64,000 nucleotides of DNA, from positions 62,001 to 126,000 of the forward strand of contig NZ_JBBEWC010000009.1 in assembly GCF_037860775.1 (NCBI RefSeq). The letters are read 5' to 3'. Shown here piece by piece: positions 50,201-59,323 of this stretch; the first letter of the stretch is position 1; every line of letters starts with the position of its first letter. Both the position numbers and the translations under genes were made by a program. The stretch is from Emticicia soli. Its GTDB lineage: Bacteria > Bacteroidota > Bacteroidia > Cytophagales > Spirosomataceae. Under the pieces are notes generated by a model that was given only the letters and a program-made list of their open reading frames with translations, did not search any database and was not told the origin of the DNA.

Positions 50201-51553
50201 TCAGATACCATATTTTTCTACGCGTCGGTAAAGTGCTTGGCGAGTAAGGCCCATTTCTCTGGCTGCTTCGGTAATATTACCGTTGAATTTCTTCAAGGTC
50301 TTAATAATGAGCATTTTTTCCATTTCTTCCAATTGGAATGTCTGGTCGAAAGATGGAACTGAATCCGGCTGGTTTTCGAATGGTTGTCCTTCAAAGAAAT
50401 CTTCCGGTTGAAGCACATTTCCCTGGCACAAAATTACGGCACGTTCAATAGCATGTTGTAGCTCACGCACATTACCCGCCCAATGGTAGCGTTGCAATTG
50501 CTTGATAAGTGCCGCACTGATTGAGCTCACAGGGCGACCATATTTTTTGCGGTATATTTTAAGAAAGTGCTCAGCTATAGGCACAATGTCTTCAATACGC
50601 TCACGCAATGGCGGAAGTTTGATTTCGATGGTATTGATACGATACAATAAATCTTGTCGGAAAGTGCGCTGTGCAATACGTGCATGAATAGGCTCATTGG
50701 TAGCACAAATCAGGCGTACATCGATATTTTTGGCTTTGCTTGAGCCTACCTTTGTTACACTTCTGTTTTGCAACACAGTAAGCAATTTAGCTTGCAGCGG
50801 CAAAGGAATATTCCCGATTTCGTCTAAGAAAATAGTACCTTCGTTGGCTTCTTCAAAGCGGCCTATGCGGTCTTCACGGGCATCAGTAAAAGCACCTTTT
50901 ACATGGCCAAAAAGCTCACTTTCAAATAAGGTTTCAGAAATAGACCCCAAATCGGCATGTACAAAAGGCTTGTCTGCTCTATCTGATTTCTCATGTATTG
51001 CTCTTGCTATCAGGTCTTTCCCTGTTCCGTTTTCGCCCAATATCAGAATATTAGCATCAGTGGCAGCTACTCTGTCTATGGTCTCAAATATTTTTTGCAT
51101 AGCGGGGCTTTTGCCAATTATCTCAACCTTGCTTTCGGTTTTACGTTTTATAGTTGGCGTTTTACCAGTTCGCATCTCTCGTATCTCTAGCGCCGACTGC
51201 ATGGTTGCCAATAGTTTTTCGTTCTCCCAGGGTTTCAGCACAAAGTCAGAAGCGCCAACTTTAATGGCACGTACAGCCATTTCAACGTCTCCGTAGGCTG
51301 TAAATAATACTACCGATGCTTGTGGGTCAATATCTAAAATGCGGTCGAGCCATTCAAAACCTTCTTTGCCCGTATTTACGTCACGTGTGAAATTCATATC
51401 AAGTAATATCACATCGTAATTGCCATTAGAAACTAAAAACGGAATCCGCTCAGGATTTTTTTCAATATCAACTTGACCAAAATGTCTTTTCAAAAATAAC
51501 TTAGCTGCACTTAATACATCTACATCATCATCGATAATCAAAAGTTTCGACAT
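50201..51553 (-). CDS. NtrC-family sigma-54-dependent response regulator
   Basis: A 450-residue activator with three parts. The receiver domain (1-120) has DDD at 8-10, phospho-acceptor Asp52 in VILLDMNF and Lys in VLKPWENEK (about 102-110). The AAA+ domain (about 145-370) has Walker A GENGTGKD, the sigma-54 contact loop GHVKGAFTDAREDR and LFLDEIGNIP-like Walker B (FLDEIGNIPL). The Fis-type helix-turn-helix is at the C-terminus (FNGNITEAAREMGLTRQALY, about 425-444). It diverges from the efflux operon, in front of which lie tandem palindromes and a -24-like element. No histidine kinase is visible in the window. Confidence 0.93.
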   Translation of the reverse strand: MSKLLIIDDDVDVLSAAKLFLKRHFGQVDIEKNPERIPFLVSNGNYDVILLDMNFTRDVNTGKEGFEWLDRILDIDPQASVVLFTAYGDVEMAVRAIKVGASDFVLKPWENEKLLATMQSALEIREMRTGKTPTIKRKTESKVEIIGKSPAMQKIFETIDRVAATDANILILGENGTGKDLIARAIHEKSDRADKPFVHADLGSISETLFESELFGHVKGAFTDAREDRIGRFEEANEGTIFLDEIGNIPLPLQAKLLTVLQNRSVTKVGSSKAKNIDVRLICATNEPIHARIAQRTFRQDLLYRINTIEIKLPPLRERIEDIVPIAEHFLKIYRKKYGRPVSSISAALIKQLQRYHWAGNVRELQHAIERAVILCQGNVLQPEDFFEGQPFENQPDSVPSFDQTFQLEEMEKMLIIKTLKKFNGNITEAAREMGLTRQALYRRVEKYGI

Positions 51554-51713
51554 AATTCAGGTTCAGATTTAGTAAAATCTTTATTAAAGGTGTTTTTTAC
51601 GCATTTTACGACAAAAATTATTCCGTTCAAAGCGTAAATTTCTGAAAGCGAAGATAAGTAATTGATAATAAATAGCTTAATTTTTTTTTGATAAAATCCC
51701 TATCTTTAGGTAT

Positions 51714-51752
51714 TCGTCCGTGAGCGTACAAGGATTGTCCGAAAACGGACAA
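51714..51752 (+). promoter_or_regulatory. Two tandem activator-binding palindromes (enhancer)
   Basis: Site 1 (51714-51731) is TCGTCCG-TGAG-CGTACAA and site 2 (51735-51752) is TTGTCCG-AAAA-CGGACAA. Site 2 is a perfect 7+7 palindrome; site 1 differs at one base per arm. Centres are 21 bp apart, two helical turns, which places dimers on the same face. They lie about 100 bp before the expected start, as expected for an NtrC-type regulator. Confidence 0.65.
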
Positions 51753-51804
51753 ATTTAAAATGTATTTATTTTATAAATTGTTGATATTCAGTTGTTTAAA
51801 ATAT

Positions 51805-51820
51805 TTGGCACACATTGTGA
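51805..51820 (+). promoter_or_regulatory. Sigma-54-like promoter, -24 good, -12 imperfect
   Basis: TTGGCAC is a perfect -24 element. Ten bases after the GG comes GA rather than the expected GC (GTGA at the -12 position), so the match is incomplete. Confidence 0.4.
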
Positions 51821-51923
51821 ATTATAATTGAACAGATTTAAATCTTATTTTAGACAGTAAATTAACAATCAGTAACAGAGACAATTTGCCTAAACGCATT
51901 TGTATTAGAAATTTAAAATTACA

Positions 51924-53174
51924 ATGGACAAGCAGATAAAAAAGAAATTCTGGAGTAGACAGCGAATCTTATTAACCATCGGTGGCGTATTATTTGCATC
52001 ATTTGCGGCTTACAGCTTGCTTTTTGCAGACAGACGCTCAACGCTGAATGCTGAAAAAGATAAAATGACTATTTCGCAGGTAACTAATGGCAATTTTGAT
52101 GAATTTATCGTAGTTACAGGAGTTGTGTTACCTTTAAGAATTATTCGCTTAGATGCCATCGTAGGAGGATACGTTAAAGAGAAAGTTGTAGATGGCGGAA
52201 ATATGGTGAAGCAAGGAGAGGTAATACTAAAATTAGAAAATCAGAACTTAAAGCTTAATTTCTTACAGTCAGAAACAGAAGCAAGCCGATTGGTAAACGA
52301 CCTACAAAACACACGCCAACGCTTGAAAGTAGAGAAATTTACTATTCGCAAGAATATGTCTGACCTTGACTTTTTGACAGATCAGGCTAAAGACTTATAC
52401 GAGCGTAATAAAAAATTGTATACTGATAAAGTGATTCCGGAGGCTGATTACCTAAAGGCAAAACGTGATTACGAAAAACTGGTAAGCCAGAAAGAAATTG
52501 ACGTAGAGTCGCAAAAGTATCAGGAAGAAAATGCCGCTATGCAGATAAAACAACTGGAAGGTACTTTGGAGCGCACACAGAAAAACGTACAATTGTGGCG
52601 CGAAACGCTTGAAAACCTTGTTGTAAAAGCTCCGGTTTCAGGTTTGTTGTCATCAATTGATGTAGAGGTAGGTTCTAATATCAGCCAAGGACAAAACATT
52701 GGCCAGATTGATGACCTGAACGGTTTCAAGATGCGTGTTGATATTGATGAACACTATATCTCAAGAATTTTTGCAGGCTTAGGCGGTTCGTTTGAATTTA
52801 ACGGGAAAGATTATCCGCTAGAAATTACCAAAATTTATCCTGAAGTTCGTAATGGCCGTTTTCAGGTTGATATGATTTTTAGCAAAGGCGTACCAGAGGG
52901 TATCAAAAGAGGTCAATCATCACCTATCCGTTTAGAATTAGGTAAAGCTACAAAAGCAGTACTTTTACCGGTAGGTGGCTTCTTCTCTGACACTGGTGGA
53001 AACTGGGTGTATGTGGTAGATAAAAATGGTGGTAAGGCCGTGAAACGCAAAATTACGTTGGGTCGTAAAAATCCAGAATACTTTGAGGTACTTGAAGGCT
53101 TAGAAGTAGGAGACCAGGTGATTACTTCGTCTTACGAAAACTTTGGCGACAACGAAGTATTACAATTGAAATAA
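51924..53174 (+). CDS. Efflux periplasmic adaptor (HlyD/MacA-like)
   Basis: A 416-residue membrane-fusion protein. An N-terminal membrane anchor (about 14-32, ILLTIGGVLFASFAAYSLLF) is followed by the first lipoyl half (GGYVKEKVVDGGNMVKQGEV, about 75-94), a long coiled-coil hairpin (about 105-225), the second lipoyl half (VVKAPVSGLLSSIDVEVGSN, about 235-254) and beta-barrel and membrane-proximal domains to the end. It bridges the ABC transporter and the outer membrane. It is the first gene of the efflux operon behind tandem activator sites. A 13-bp hairpin follows. Confidence 0.92.
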   Translation: MDKQIKKKFWSRQRILLTIGGVLFASFAAYSLLFADRRSTLNAEKDKMTISQVTNGNFDEFIVVTGVVLPLRIIRLDAIVGGYVKEKVVDGGNMVKQGEVILKLENQNLKLNFLQSETEASRLVNDLQNTRQRLKVEKFTIRKNMSDLDFLTDQAKDLYERNKKLYTDKVIPEADYLKAKRDYEKLVSQKEIDVESQKYQEENAAMQIKQLEGTLERTQKNVQLWRETLENLVVKAPVSGLLSSIDVEVGSNISQGQNIGQIDDLNGFKMRVDIDEHYISRIFAGLGGSFEFNGKDYPLEITKIYPEVRNGRFQVDMIFSKGVPEGIKRGQSSPIRLELGKATKAVLLPVGGFFSDTGGNWVYVVDKNGGKAVKRKITLGRKNPEYFEVLEGLEVGDQVITSSYENFGDNEVLQLK

Positions 53175-53182
53175 ATTGAAGG

Positions 53183-53223
53183 AATGGAGAAAAGAATAGG
53201 TTTTACAGCGTCTTTTCTCCATT
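53183..53223 (+). terminator. Hairpin between adaptor and ATPase genes (partial terminator?)
   Basis: AATGGAGAAAAGA and TCTTTTCTCCATT form a perfect 13-bp stem with a 15 nt loop, then AGCTTTTAAA. It may lower expression of the downstream transporter genes relative to the adaptor. Confidence 0.5.
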
Positions 53224-53353
53224 AGCTTTTAAACATTGTATAGTTATAAAATTTTAAAAATATTACCTGATTACGGAGCCAGAAAGGTAAATATAAATAA
53301 AATAGGTTCTCCTTTCTATATGTTCCGTTTTTGCAAACCTACAAACAAAAATT

Positions 53354-54031
53354 ATGATAAAAGTATCTAATCTTCAAAAAGTGTTCACTACCGAAGAGGT
53401 AGAAACTACCGCCCTAAATGGTATTGATATGAATATCAAAGATGGTGAATTTGTAGCCATTATGGGTCCGTCAGGTTGTGGTAAATCAACCTTGCTCAAT
53501 ATCATGGGCTTGCTAGATAATCCCTCTGAAGGAAGCTACGATTTCTACGGTGTTGAAGTAGCCAAACTAAGTGAGAGAGAACGCGCCGCACATCGCAAAG
53601 GTAATATCGGTTTCATTTTCCAAAGCTTTAATTTGATTGACGAATTGACCGTATTTGAAAACGTAGAGCTTCCTCTTTTATACTTAAAAACACCTGCTAC
53701 CGAGCGCAAAAAGAAGGTAGAAGAAGTATTAGAGCGTATGAATATCATGCACCGCCGCAATCACTTCCCACAACAGCTATCAGGTGGTCAGCAGCAACGT
53801 GTGGCAATTGCCCGTGCGGTAGTAGCAAAACCAAAGTTGATTCTTGCCGATGAGCCTACTGGTAACCTAGACTCAACCAATGGCGAAGAAGTAATGAAAT
53901 TGCTTCAGGAACTAAACAACGAAGGTACTACCATTATCATGGTTACCCACTCACCTTATGATGCGGGTTTCTCACACCGAATCATCAACCTTTTTGATGG
54001 TAAGGTAGTAACAGAGAACTTCCACGTGTAG
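53354..54031 (+). CDS. ABC transporter ATP-binding protein (MacB/LolD type)
   Basis: A 225-residue ATPase. Walker A GPSGCGKST (38-46), the Q-loop FIFQSFNLIDELT (about 89-101), signature LSGGQQQRVAIARA (about 141-154), Walker B LILADEPTGNLDS (about 159-171) and the switch His in MVTHSPYDA (about 198-206) are complete. Length and sequence match the MacB/LolD class that energises mechanotransmission permeases. It is the only ATPase gene visible for the four permeases that follow, so it probably serves more than one of them. Confidence 0.95.
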   Translation: MIKVSNLQKVFTTEEVETTALNGIDMNIKDGEFVAIMGPSGCGKSTLLNIMGLLDNPSEGSYDFYGVEVAKLSERERAAHRKGNIGFIFQSFNLIDELTVFENVELPLLYLKTPATERKKKVEEVLERMNIMHRRNHFPQQLSGGQQQRVAIARAVVAKPKLILADEPTGNLDSTNGEEVMKLLQELNNEGTTIIMVTHSPYDAGFSHRIINLFDGKVVTENFHV

Positions 54032-54185
54032 TTGAAAGATATTTCCCGGCTATCTGTCGGGGAGAAGATGAGTTATTAATGTTTATTGCTGTAAAATGGG
54101 CTTATTATGGTGTAAATCATAGTAAGCTTCGTTTGCTATTGGCATACTGTCTTGCTGCTTCGTCAATTTTAATTATGAAAAAACT

Positions 54186-56609
54186 ATGTTAAAAAATTAT
54201 TTCAAAATCGCCCTTCGTAATCTCTGGAAGAATAAATCATATACTTCTATCAACATCATAGGGCTCTCGGTTGCATTCGGGTGCGCTATTTTGTTGTTTC
54301 TGACGGCTTATTTTGAATTTACTTACGACGATTTTCAGGCAAACAAAGACCGGATTTACAGAGCTTATTTCAAGATAAGCCGTCCTGAGAAAATCGATTA
54401 TCAAGCCAACCTTTCTACACCTTTTACCCCGGCATTGGTTGCCGACTTCAAAACCGATATTAAACATGCAACACGTATTGTAAATGGTGGTGTGCAGATT
54501 ATACAAGGCGAAAAGACTATTGACGAAGATGTGCGCTATGTAGATGCCGATTTTCTGAAAATGTTTTCTTTTAAAATGTTGAAAGGAAACGCTGACGTGG
54601 CATTAAAAGATTTGCGTAGTGTGGTGCTAAACGAAGAGGTAGCTCAGAAAATATTTGATAAGACCGACCCACTAGGCAAAACTATTAACCTGAATTTTGG
54701 TGGCCGCATTGAAAGTTTTGTGGTAACAGGAGTAATGGAAAAAGCCCCTAAAAACTCATCAATAGATAACCAGATGTTGATGCGTTTTGAGAATAACCCT
54801 GAATACCAGCAGACTAAAGACAGGTGGGATTCTGATTACCACGATGTTTATGTACAACTGGCTGACAAAGTTGACCAGTTGGCTTTTGAAAAACAGCTTA
54901 AAACATTTACCGAAAAATATTATAAAGCCAACATAGCGCAACTAAAGAAAGATGGTGCAAAACCTGACGAAAGAGGCGAAGTAAAAAGCCTGCGCCTCTT
55001 GCCTTTGCCCGATATGCATTTTAATAAGCAAGTAGGCGGTGGCCGCTCTATTGATATTTCGTATCCTTATATATTATTGGGTATTAGTTGTTTAGTACTC
55101 TTGATAGCCTGTATTAATTTCATCAATCTATCTATTGCCCGCTCAATGACACGTGCCAAAGAAGTAGGCATGAGAAAAGCTTTAGGTGCACTAAAATCAC
55201 AGATTGTAGGTCAGTTTTGGGGCGAGGCTTTCATTATATGTATCATAGCGTTTGGCATTGGCTGTGTGCTTGCTATTACCTTGATGCCACAATACAATAC
55301 GATGTTCAGAAGCAGCCTTACTTTCGATAACCTGCTTAATCCTATTGTGGGAATTTTGCTATTAACCAGTTTTCTGTTGATTACACTCATAGCCGGGGGG
55401 TATCCTGCTTTAGCAGTAGCTAAGTTCAATACTATCGAAGTACTGAAAGGTAAAGTAAAGGTAAGCTCAAGGTCTGGTGGTATCAGAAGCACGCTGATTG
55501 TTGCACAATTTAGCATTGCCATTTTATTGATTAGCTGCACACTTATTATCTGGAAACAGATTAACTTTTTAAGAGACCAGCCGCTTGGTTTTAATCAAAC
55601 ACAGGTGCTAAGTATTCCGGTAGGGAACGAGGTACAAGGGGACAAGGTGCTTGATTTTATGCGTAACAAACTGGCTAACGAGTCGCAGATTGTGAGCATT
55701 ACCGGCGCAGATATTAATATTGGCAGAGGTAAAGATGGCTCAGGATATAAGTCGGTTTACAGTTTTGAGATGGAAGGCAAAACCTACCGCACTAATGGCC
55801 TGAACATAGATTATGATTACGTAAAAACGCTGGGTCTTACTTTGGTAGCCGGAAGAGATTTTTCTCGTGAGTTCCCGTCAGATAAAAGCCGTGCTTGCGT
55901 AATTAACGAAACAATGGCAAAACAACTAGGCTATAAAGACCCTATCGGTAAAAACATAGCTTTAGGCGATAGCATCGGTAAAACAATTGTGGGTGTAGTA
56001 AAAGACTATCATTTCGAATCCTTGAAAAACAAAATCGAGGCAATGACTTTTCTTTTGCAAGGCGAATTTGGTATCAGCTATATTTTCGTAAAACTTACTC
56101 CCGAAACGCCTAAGACAACTATTGCTACTATCGAAAAAGCCTATAAAGAAATAGCACCGAAGTCTGAATTTATGCCTTCGTTTCTTGATGAAAATACAAA
56201 TAATCAATATAAGAAAGAAGAGCGCATGTCGCAGATTGTGATGAGTGCGGCAGTGCTTACCATTATGCTTTCATGTATGGGGCTGTTTGCCATTGCTCTA
56301 ATGATGATGGCTCAACGTACCAAAGAGATTGGTATCCGCAAAGTATTAGGGGCAAGTGTGCCTAGTCTGGTAGCTTTACTTTCGAGAGAATTTGTAGTAT
56401 TAGTCTTAATAGCAATTCTGATTGCCTCTCCATTAGCCTATTACCTGATGGATAAATGGATTCAGGATTTTGCATACCGTACCGATATAAGCTGGTGGGT
56501 ATTTGGTCTGGCAGGCGTAGCAGCTTTATTGATAGCATTGTTTACAGTAAGTTATCAGTCTATAAGAGCAGCTTTGATGAATCCGGTGAAATCACTAAAA
56601 AGCGAATAA
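54186..56609 (+). CDS. MacB-like ABC permease 1
   Basis: An 807-residue permease of the two-FtsX-domain type found in Bacteroidota. An N-terminal membrane helix (about 18-42) follows KIALRNLWKNK, then a periplasmic MacB_PCD domain (about 43-280), three helices (about 285-420), a second periplasmic domain and three C-terminal helices (about 675-790), ending in RAALMNPVKSLKSE. The cytoplasmic coupling segments AKEVGMRKALGA (about 324-335) and TKEIGIRKVLGA (about 709-720) appear in both halves. With the adaptor and ATPase it would export a toxic or signalling compound, or lipoproteins; substrate unknown. Confidence 0.92.
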   Translation: MLKNYFKIALRNLWKNKSYTSINIIGLSVAFGCAILLFLTAYFEFTYDDFQANKDRIYRAYFKISRPEKIDYQANLSTPFTPALVADFKTDIKHATRIVNGGVQIIQGEKTIDEDVRYVDADFLKMFSFKMLKGNADVALKDLRSVVLNEEVAQKIFDKTDPLGKTINLNFGGRIESFVVTGVMEKAPKNSSIDNQMLMRFENNPEYQQTKDRWDSDYHDVYVQLADKVDQLAFEKQLKTFTEKYYKANIAQLKKDGAKPDERGEVKSLRLLPLPDMHFNKQVGGGRSIDISYPYILLGISCLVLLIACINFINLSIARSMTRAKEVGMRKALGALKSQIVGQFWGEAFIICIIAFGIGCVLAITLMPQYNTMFRSSLTFDNLLNPIVGILLLTSFLLITLIAGGYPALAVAKFNTIEVLKGKVKVSSRSGGIRSTLIVAQFSIAILLISCTLIIWKQINFLRDQPLGFNQTQVLSIPVGNEVQGDKVLDFMRNKLANESQIVSITGADINIGRGKDGSGYKSVYSFEMEGKTYRTNGLNIDYDYVKTLGLTLVAGRDFSREFPSDKSRACVINETMAKQLGYKDPIGKNIALGDSIGKTIVGVVKDYHFESLKNKIEAMTFLLQGEFGISYIFVKLTPETPKTTIATIEKAYKEIAPKSEFMPSFLDENTNNQYKKEERMSQIVMSAAVLTIMLSCMGLFAIALMMMAQRTKEIGIRKVLGASVPSLVALLSREFVVLVLIAILIASPLAYYLMDKWIQDFAYRTDISWWVFGLAGVAALLIALFTVSYQSIRAALMNPVKSLKSE

Positions 56610-56610
56610 C

Positions 56611-56650
56611 ACCCCCAGCCGCAGCGGCGGACCGTCTCTAAAGGGGTGTT
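56611..56650. repeat. G/C-rich palindromic repeat, junction 1, gene-end copy
   Basis: ACCCCCAGCC followed by GCAGCGGCGGACCGTCT and CTAAAGGGG, starting 1 base after the first permease stop. It is the inverted form of the gene-start copy with an 18-base G/C-rich insertion. Confidence 0.75.
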
Positions 56651-56725
56651 GCTTACGCCAGATAGCACAAATGGATAAGCATTAAATAAGGGAGGTGAGA
56701 TAAGATATATTGTAACTTTTAAAAA

Positions 56726-56747
56726 GTCCCCCTTTAGGGGCTAGGGG
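56726..56747. repeat. G/C-rich palindromic repeat, junction 1, gene-start copy
   Basis: GTCCCCCTTTAGGGG followed by CTAGGGG, ending 4 bases before the ATG of permease 2. CCCCTTTAGGGG is close to a palindrome and could form a hairpin at the translation start. Confidence 0.8.
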
Positions 56748-56751
56748 TATT

Positions 56752-59196
56752 ATGATAAGAAATTATTTAAAAATAGCGTTTCGTAAACTTTTAAAAAACA
56801 AAGCGCATACAGCCATTAATATCATTGGCTTAGCCGTAGCTTTTGGTAGCAGTATATTGTTATACCTCACGGCATCTTATGAATTTTCTTACGACACCTT
56901 TCATAAAGATGCCGACCGAGTGTATCGTCTTTATTTTAATACGGTTGATAAAAGCGGCAAACAAGAGTATAGCGCCGCAATGTCTTATCCGCTCACGCCA
57001 GCTTTAAAAGCTGAGTTTCCGGAAGTAGAAGCTGCTACTCGTCTTATGTGGCTTGGTGGAGTAATAGAATACCAAGGGAAAAAATTCGAGAAGAATATCA
57101 GGGCAGTTGATGCTGGTTTCTTAAAAGTATTTTCTTTTCCGTTGTTGAAAGGTAATGCCAATACAGCTTTAGCCGGCAAAAGTAGTATTGTGATAAGCAA
57201 AACTACGGCAGAGAATATATTTGGCAAAACAGACCCAGTTGGTAAGCAAATATCGATTGATTTAGGAGGTAGAAAAGAACCATTTATTGTAGGCGGTGTT
57301 CTGGACAATGCGCCTAAAAATTCTACTATTGAGTATGATGTATTAATGCTCAGCGAAAACCATAGCAGCTATGAAGCCTTGAAAAGCTCATGGACAAACC
57401 AAAACCATGAGGTTTATATTAAGCTGGCTGCCAACACCTCGCAAGCTACTGCCGAAAAACGTTTTGAGCCTTTTATAAATAAATACATGAAGACTACGGA
57501 GGAAGATGCGAAGAAGTCGGGCCGTATGAAAAATGCAAGAGGCCAATATGTGAGTTTATTATTAATGCCTTTTGCAGATGTTCATTTTGACACCATTACC
57601 AATTGGGGAAGTGGCGTGAGCAAAAATTATATCTATACACTCTTGACCATCGCCTTATTAATTGTGTTAATAGCCTCTATCAATTTTATTAACCTTACTA
57701 TTGCTAAATCTTTTACACAGGCTAAAGAGGTAGGGGTGCGTAAATCGTTGGGTGCAAATAAAGGGCAATTGTTTTTACAAGGCTGGGGCGAGTCGTTTCT
57801 GGTTTGTTTGGTAGCATTAATTATAGGTTTAGGTATGGCTTATGCCTTTTTACCGCAATTCAATCGCCTGTTTGAATCAAATCTTTCTATACAAAACTTC
57901 TTAGTACCTACCAACTTAATAGTTGCAATTATAGGTTTTCTTATCATTACCTTCATTGCTGGTGGTTATCCTGCATTTGTTTCTTCTCGTTTCAATATCG
58001 TACAGGTACTAAAAGGAAAACTTACCAAGAAAAAACCTGGCGTATTGCGTAATTCTCTGCTCATTGTTCAGTTCTCTATTTCTTGCTTGCTTATTAGCTG
58101 TACGCTGGTAATTTTTGAACAATTAAAGTACCTGAAAAACAAACCAATGGGTTATGACAAAGAGCAAATTATAAGCGTACCTGTCGGTAATACATTAAAC
58201 CGCAAAACTGCGGTACAGCAGTTTCGTAATGAGTTATCAAAATATCCGACTATTGCATCTGTAACAGGGTCGGGTGTAAATTTTGGTAGTGGTTTAGATG
58301 GTAGTTCGTCAAGAAGCACTTATGGATTTGATTATTATCCGAACGAGAGCGATACCCAAAACATGAAGTCTATTCTGACCGATTGGGTACGTGTTGATTA
58401 TGATTTTTTAAAAACACTAGGTATTAAAACCATTGAGGGCCGAGATTTCAGCCCATCATTTGGTACAGACTCTACGGCTTTAATAGTTACCGAAAGCCTG
58501 GTAAAACAAATGGGAGAAAAACATGCTGTAGATAAGTTTTTAATGCCGGATTCGGCAGTGGGTAAGCAAAAAATTATTGGCGTTATACCTGATTTTTATC
58601 TTTATTCTTTACGCAGAGAAAGCCGCTCGATAACCCTTGAAATGGCACCTCAAGGCCGAGTTAATTATGTGTTAATAAGAACACAAAGCCAGAATCTGGC
58701 CGAAGCAATGGATTTAGTGAAAACTACCTGGAAAAAACTCGTACCTAACGATGAGTTTAAGGGCTCGTTTATCAACGAAAACGTTGATCGTTGGTATAAT
58801 AGAGAAGAGCGTCTTTCACAAATCTTTAGCCTTGCAGCAAGTATTGCCATTATGCTCTCATGTATGGGCTTATTTGCAGTAGCCTTAATGATAATAGAAC
58901 AACGTACCAAAGAGATAGGCGTACGCAAAGTATTGGGTGCCAGCATTACAAGTATTGTAAACCTTATTTCAATCGATTTTCTGAAAATGGTGGCCGTAGC
59001 CTTTGTAATAGCCACGCCAATAGCCTACTATGTAATGCACAAATGGATACAGGATTTTGCCTATCGCACCGATTTACAATGGTGGATTTTTGCGTTGGCA
59101 GGTGTACTTCTGGTTATTATTGCTTTGCTGACAGTCAGTTATCAATCTATTAGAGCCGCATTAATGAATCCGGTAAAATCTTTGAAATCAGACTAA
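56752..59196 (+). CDS. MacB-like ABC permease 2
   Basis: An 814-residue paralogue of permease 1, with KIAFRKLLKNKAHTAINI (about 7-24) leading into the first helix. The coupling segment AKEVGVRKSLGANKG (about 323-337) and the second TKEIGVRKVLGASI (about 718-731) are present, and it ends RAALMNPVKSLKSD. Sequence is closest to permease 1 among the four (compare AINIIGLAVAFGSSILLYL with SINIIGLSVAFGCAILLFL), suggesting a recent tandem duplication. The G/C-rich repeat lies directly before the ATG. Confidence 0.92.
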   Translation: MIRNYLKIAFRKLLKNKAHTAINIIGLAVAFGSSILLYLTASYEFSYDTFHKDADRVYRLYFNTVDKSGKQEYSAAMSYPLTPALKAEFPEVEAATRLMWLGGVIEYQGKKFEKNIRAVDAGFLKVFSFPLLKGNANTALAGKSSIVISKTTAENIFGKTDPVGKQISIDLGGRKEPFIVGGVLDNAPKNSTIEYDVLMLSENHSSYEALKSSWTNQNHEVYIKLAANTSQATAEKRFEPFINKYMKTTEEDAKKSGRMKNARGQYVSLLLMPFADVHFDTITNWGSGVSKNYIYTLLTIALLIVLIASINFINLTIAKSFTQAKEVGVRKSLGANKGQLFLQGWGESFLVCLVALIIGLGMAYAFLPQFNRLFESNLSIQNFLVPTNLIVAIIGFLIITFIAGGYPAFVSSRFNIVQVLKGKLTKKKPGVLRNSLLIVQFSISCLLISCTLVIFEQLKYLKNKPMGYDKEQIISVPVGNTLNRKTAVQQFRNELSKYPTIASVTGSGVNFGSGLDGSSSRSTYGFDYYPNESDTQNMKSILTDWVRVDYDFLKTLGIKTIEGRDFSPSFGTDSTALIVTESLVKQMGEKHAVDKFLMPDSAVGKQKIIGVIPDFYLYSLRRESRSITLEMAPQGRVNYVLIRTQSQNLAEAMDLVKTTWKKLVPNDEFKGSFINENVDRWYNREERLSQIFSLAASIAIMLSCMGLFAVALMIIEQRTKEIGVRKVLGASITSIVNLISIDFLKMVAVAFVIATPIAYYVMHKWIQDFAYRTDLQWWIFALAGVLLVIIALLTVSYQSIRAALMNPVKSLKSD

Positions 59197-59200
59197 AGAC

Positions 59201-59223
59201 GCCCCCAGCCCCTGAAGGGGTGT
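59201..59223. repeat. G/C-rich palindromic repeat, junction 2, gene-end copy
   Basis: GCCCCCAGCCCCTGAAGGGG and then TGT; 4 bases after the permease 2 stop. It is the inverted form of the gene-start copy without the insertion seen at junctions 1 and 3. Confidence 0.75.
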
Positions 59224-59296
59224 TGCTTACGCATGAGTTTAGCAATACTTAATAGGGAGTTGAGGAGACAAACTACAAATATTTAGAAACTAAAAA

Positions 59297-59317
59297 TCCC
59301 CCTTTAGGGGCTAGGGG
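59297..59317. repeat. G/C-rich palindromic repeat, junction 2, gene-start copy
   Basis: TCCCCCTTTAGGGG plus CTAGGGG, ending 6 bases before the ATG of permease 3. The core is identical to the other two gene-start copies. Confidence 0.8.
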
Positions 59318-59323
59318 TGTATT

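Larger units (their letters stand above)
51554..51923. other. 370 bp control region between the NtrC-type regulator and the efflux operon
   Basis: It holds two tandem enhancer-like palindromes (51714-51752) and a sigma-54-like element (51805-51820), listed separately, plus a TATCTTTA box (51701-51708) of unclear use. No other coding frame is supported. The 50 bp before the ATG at 51924 are AT-rich. Confidence 0.6.

Noticed and set aside
50697..51296. 199-codon plus-strand frame inside the NtrC-type regulator
   Set aside because: Antisense to the conserved AAA+ domain; low-information serine/isoleucine-rich product.
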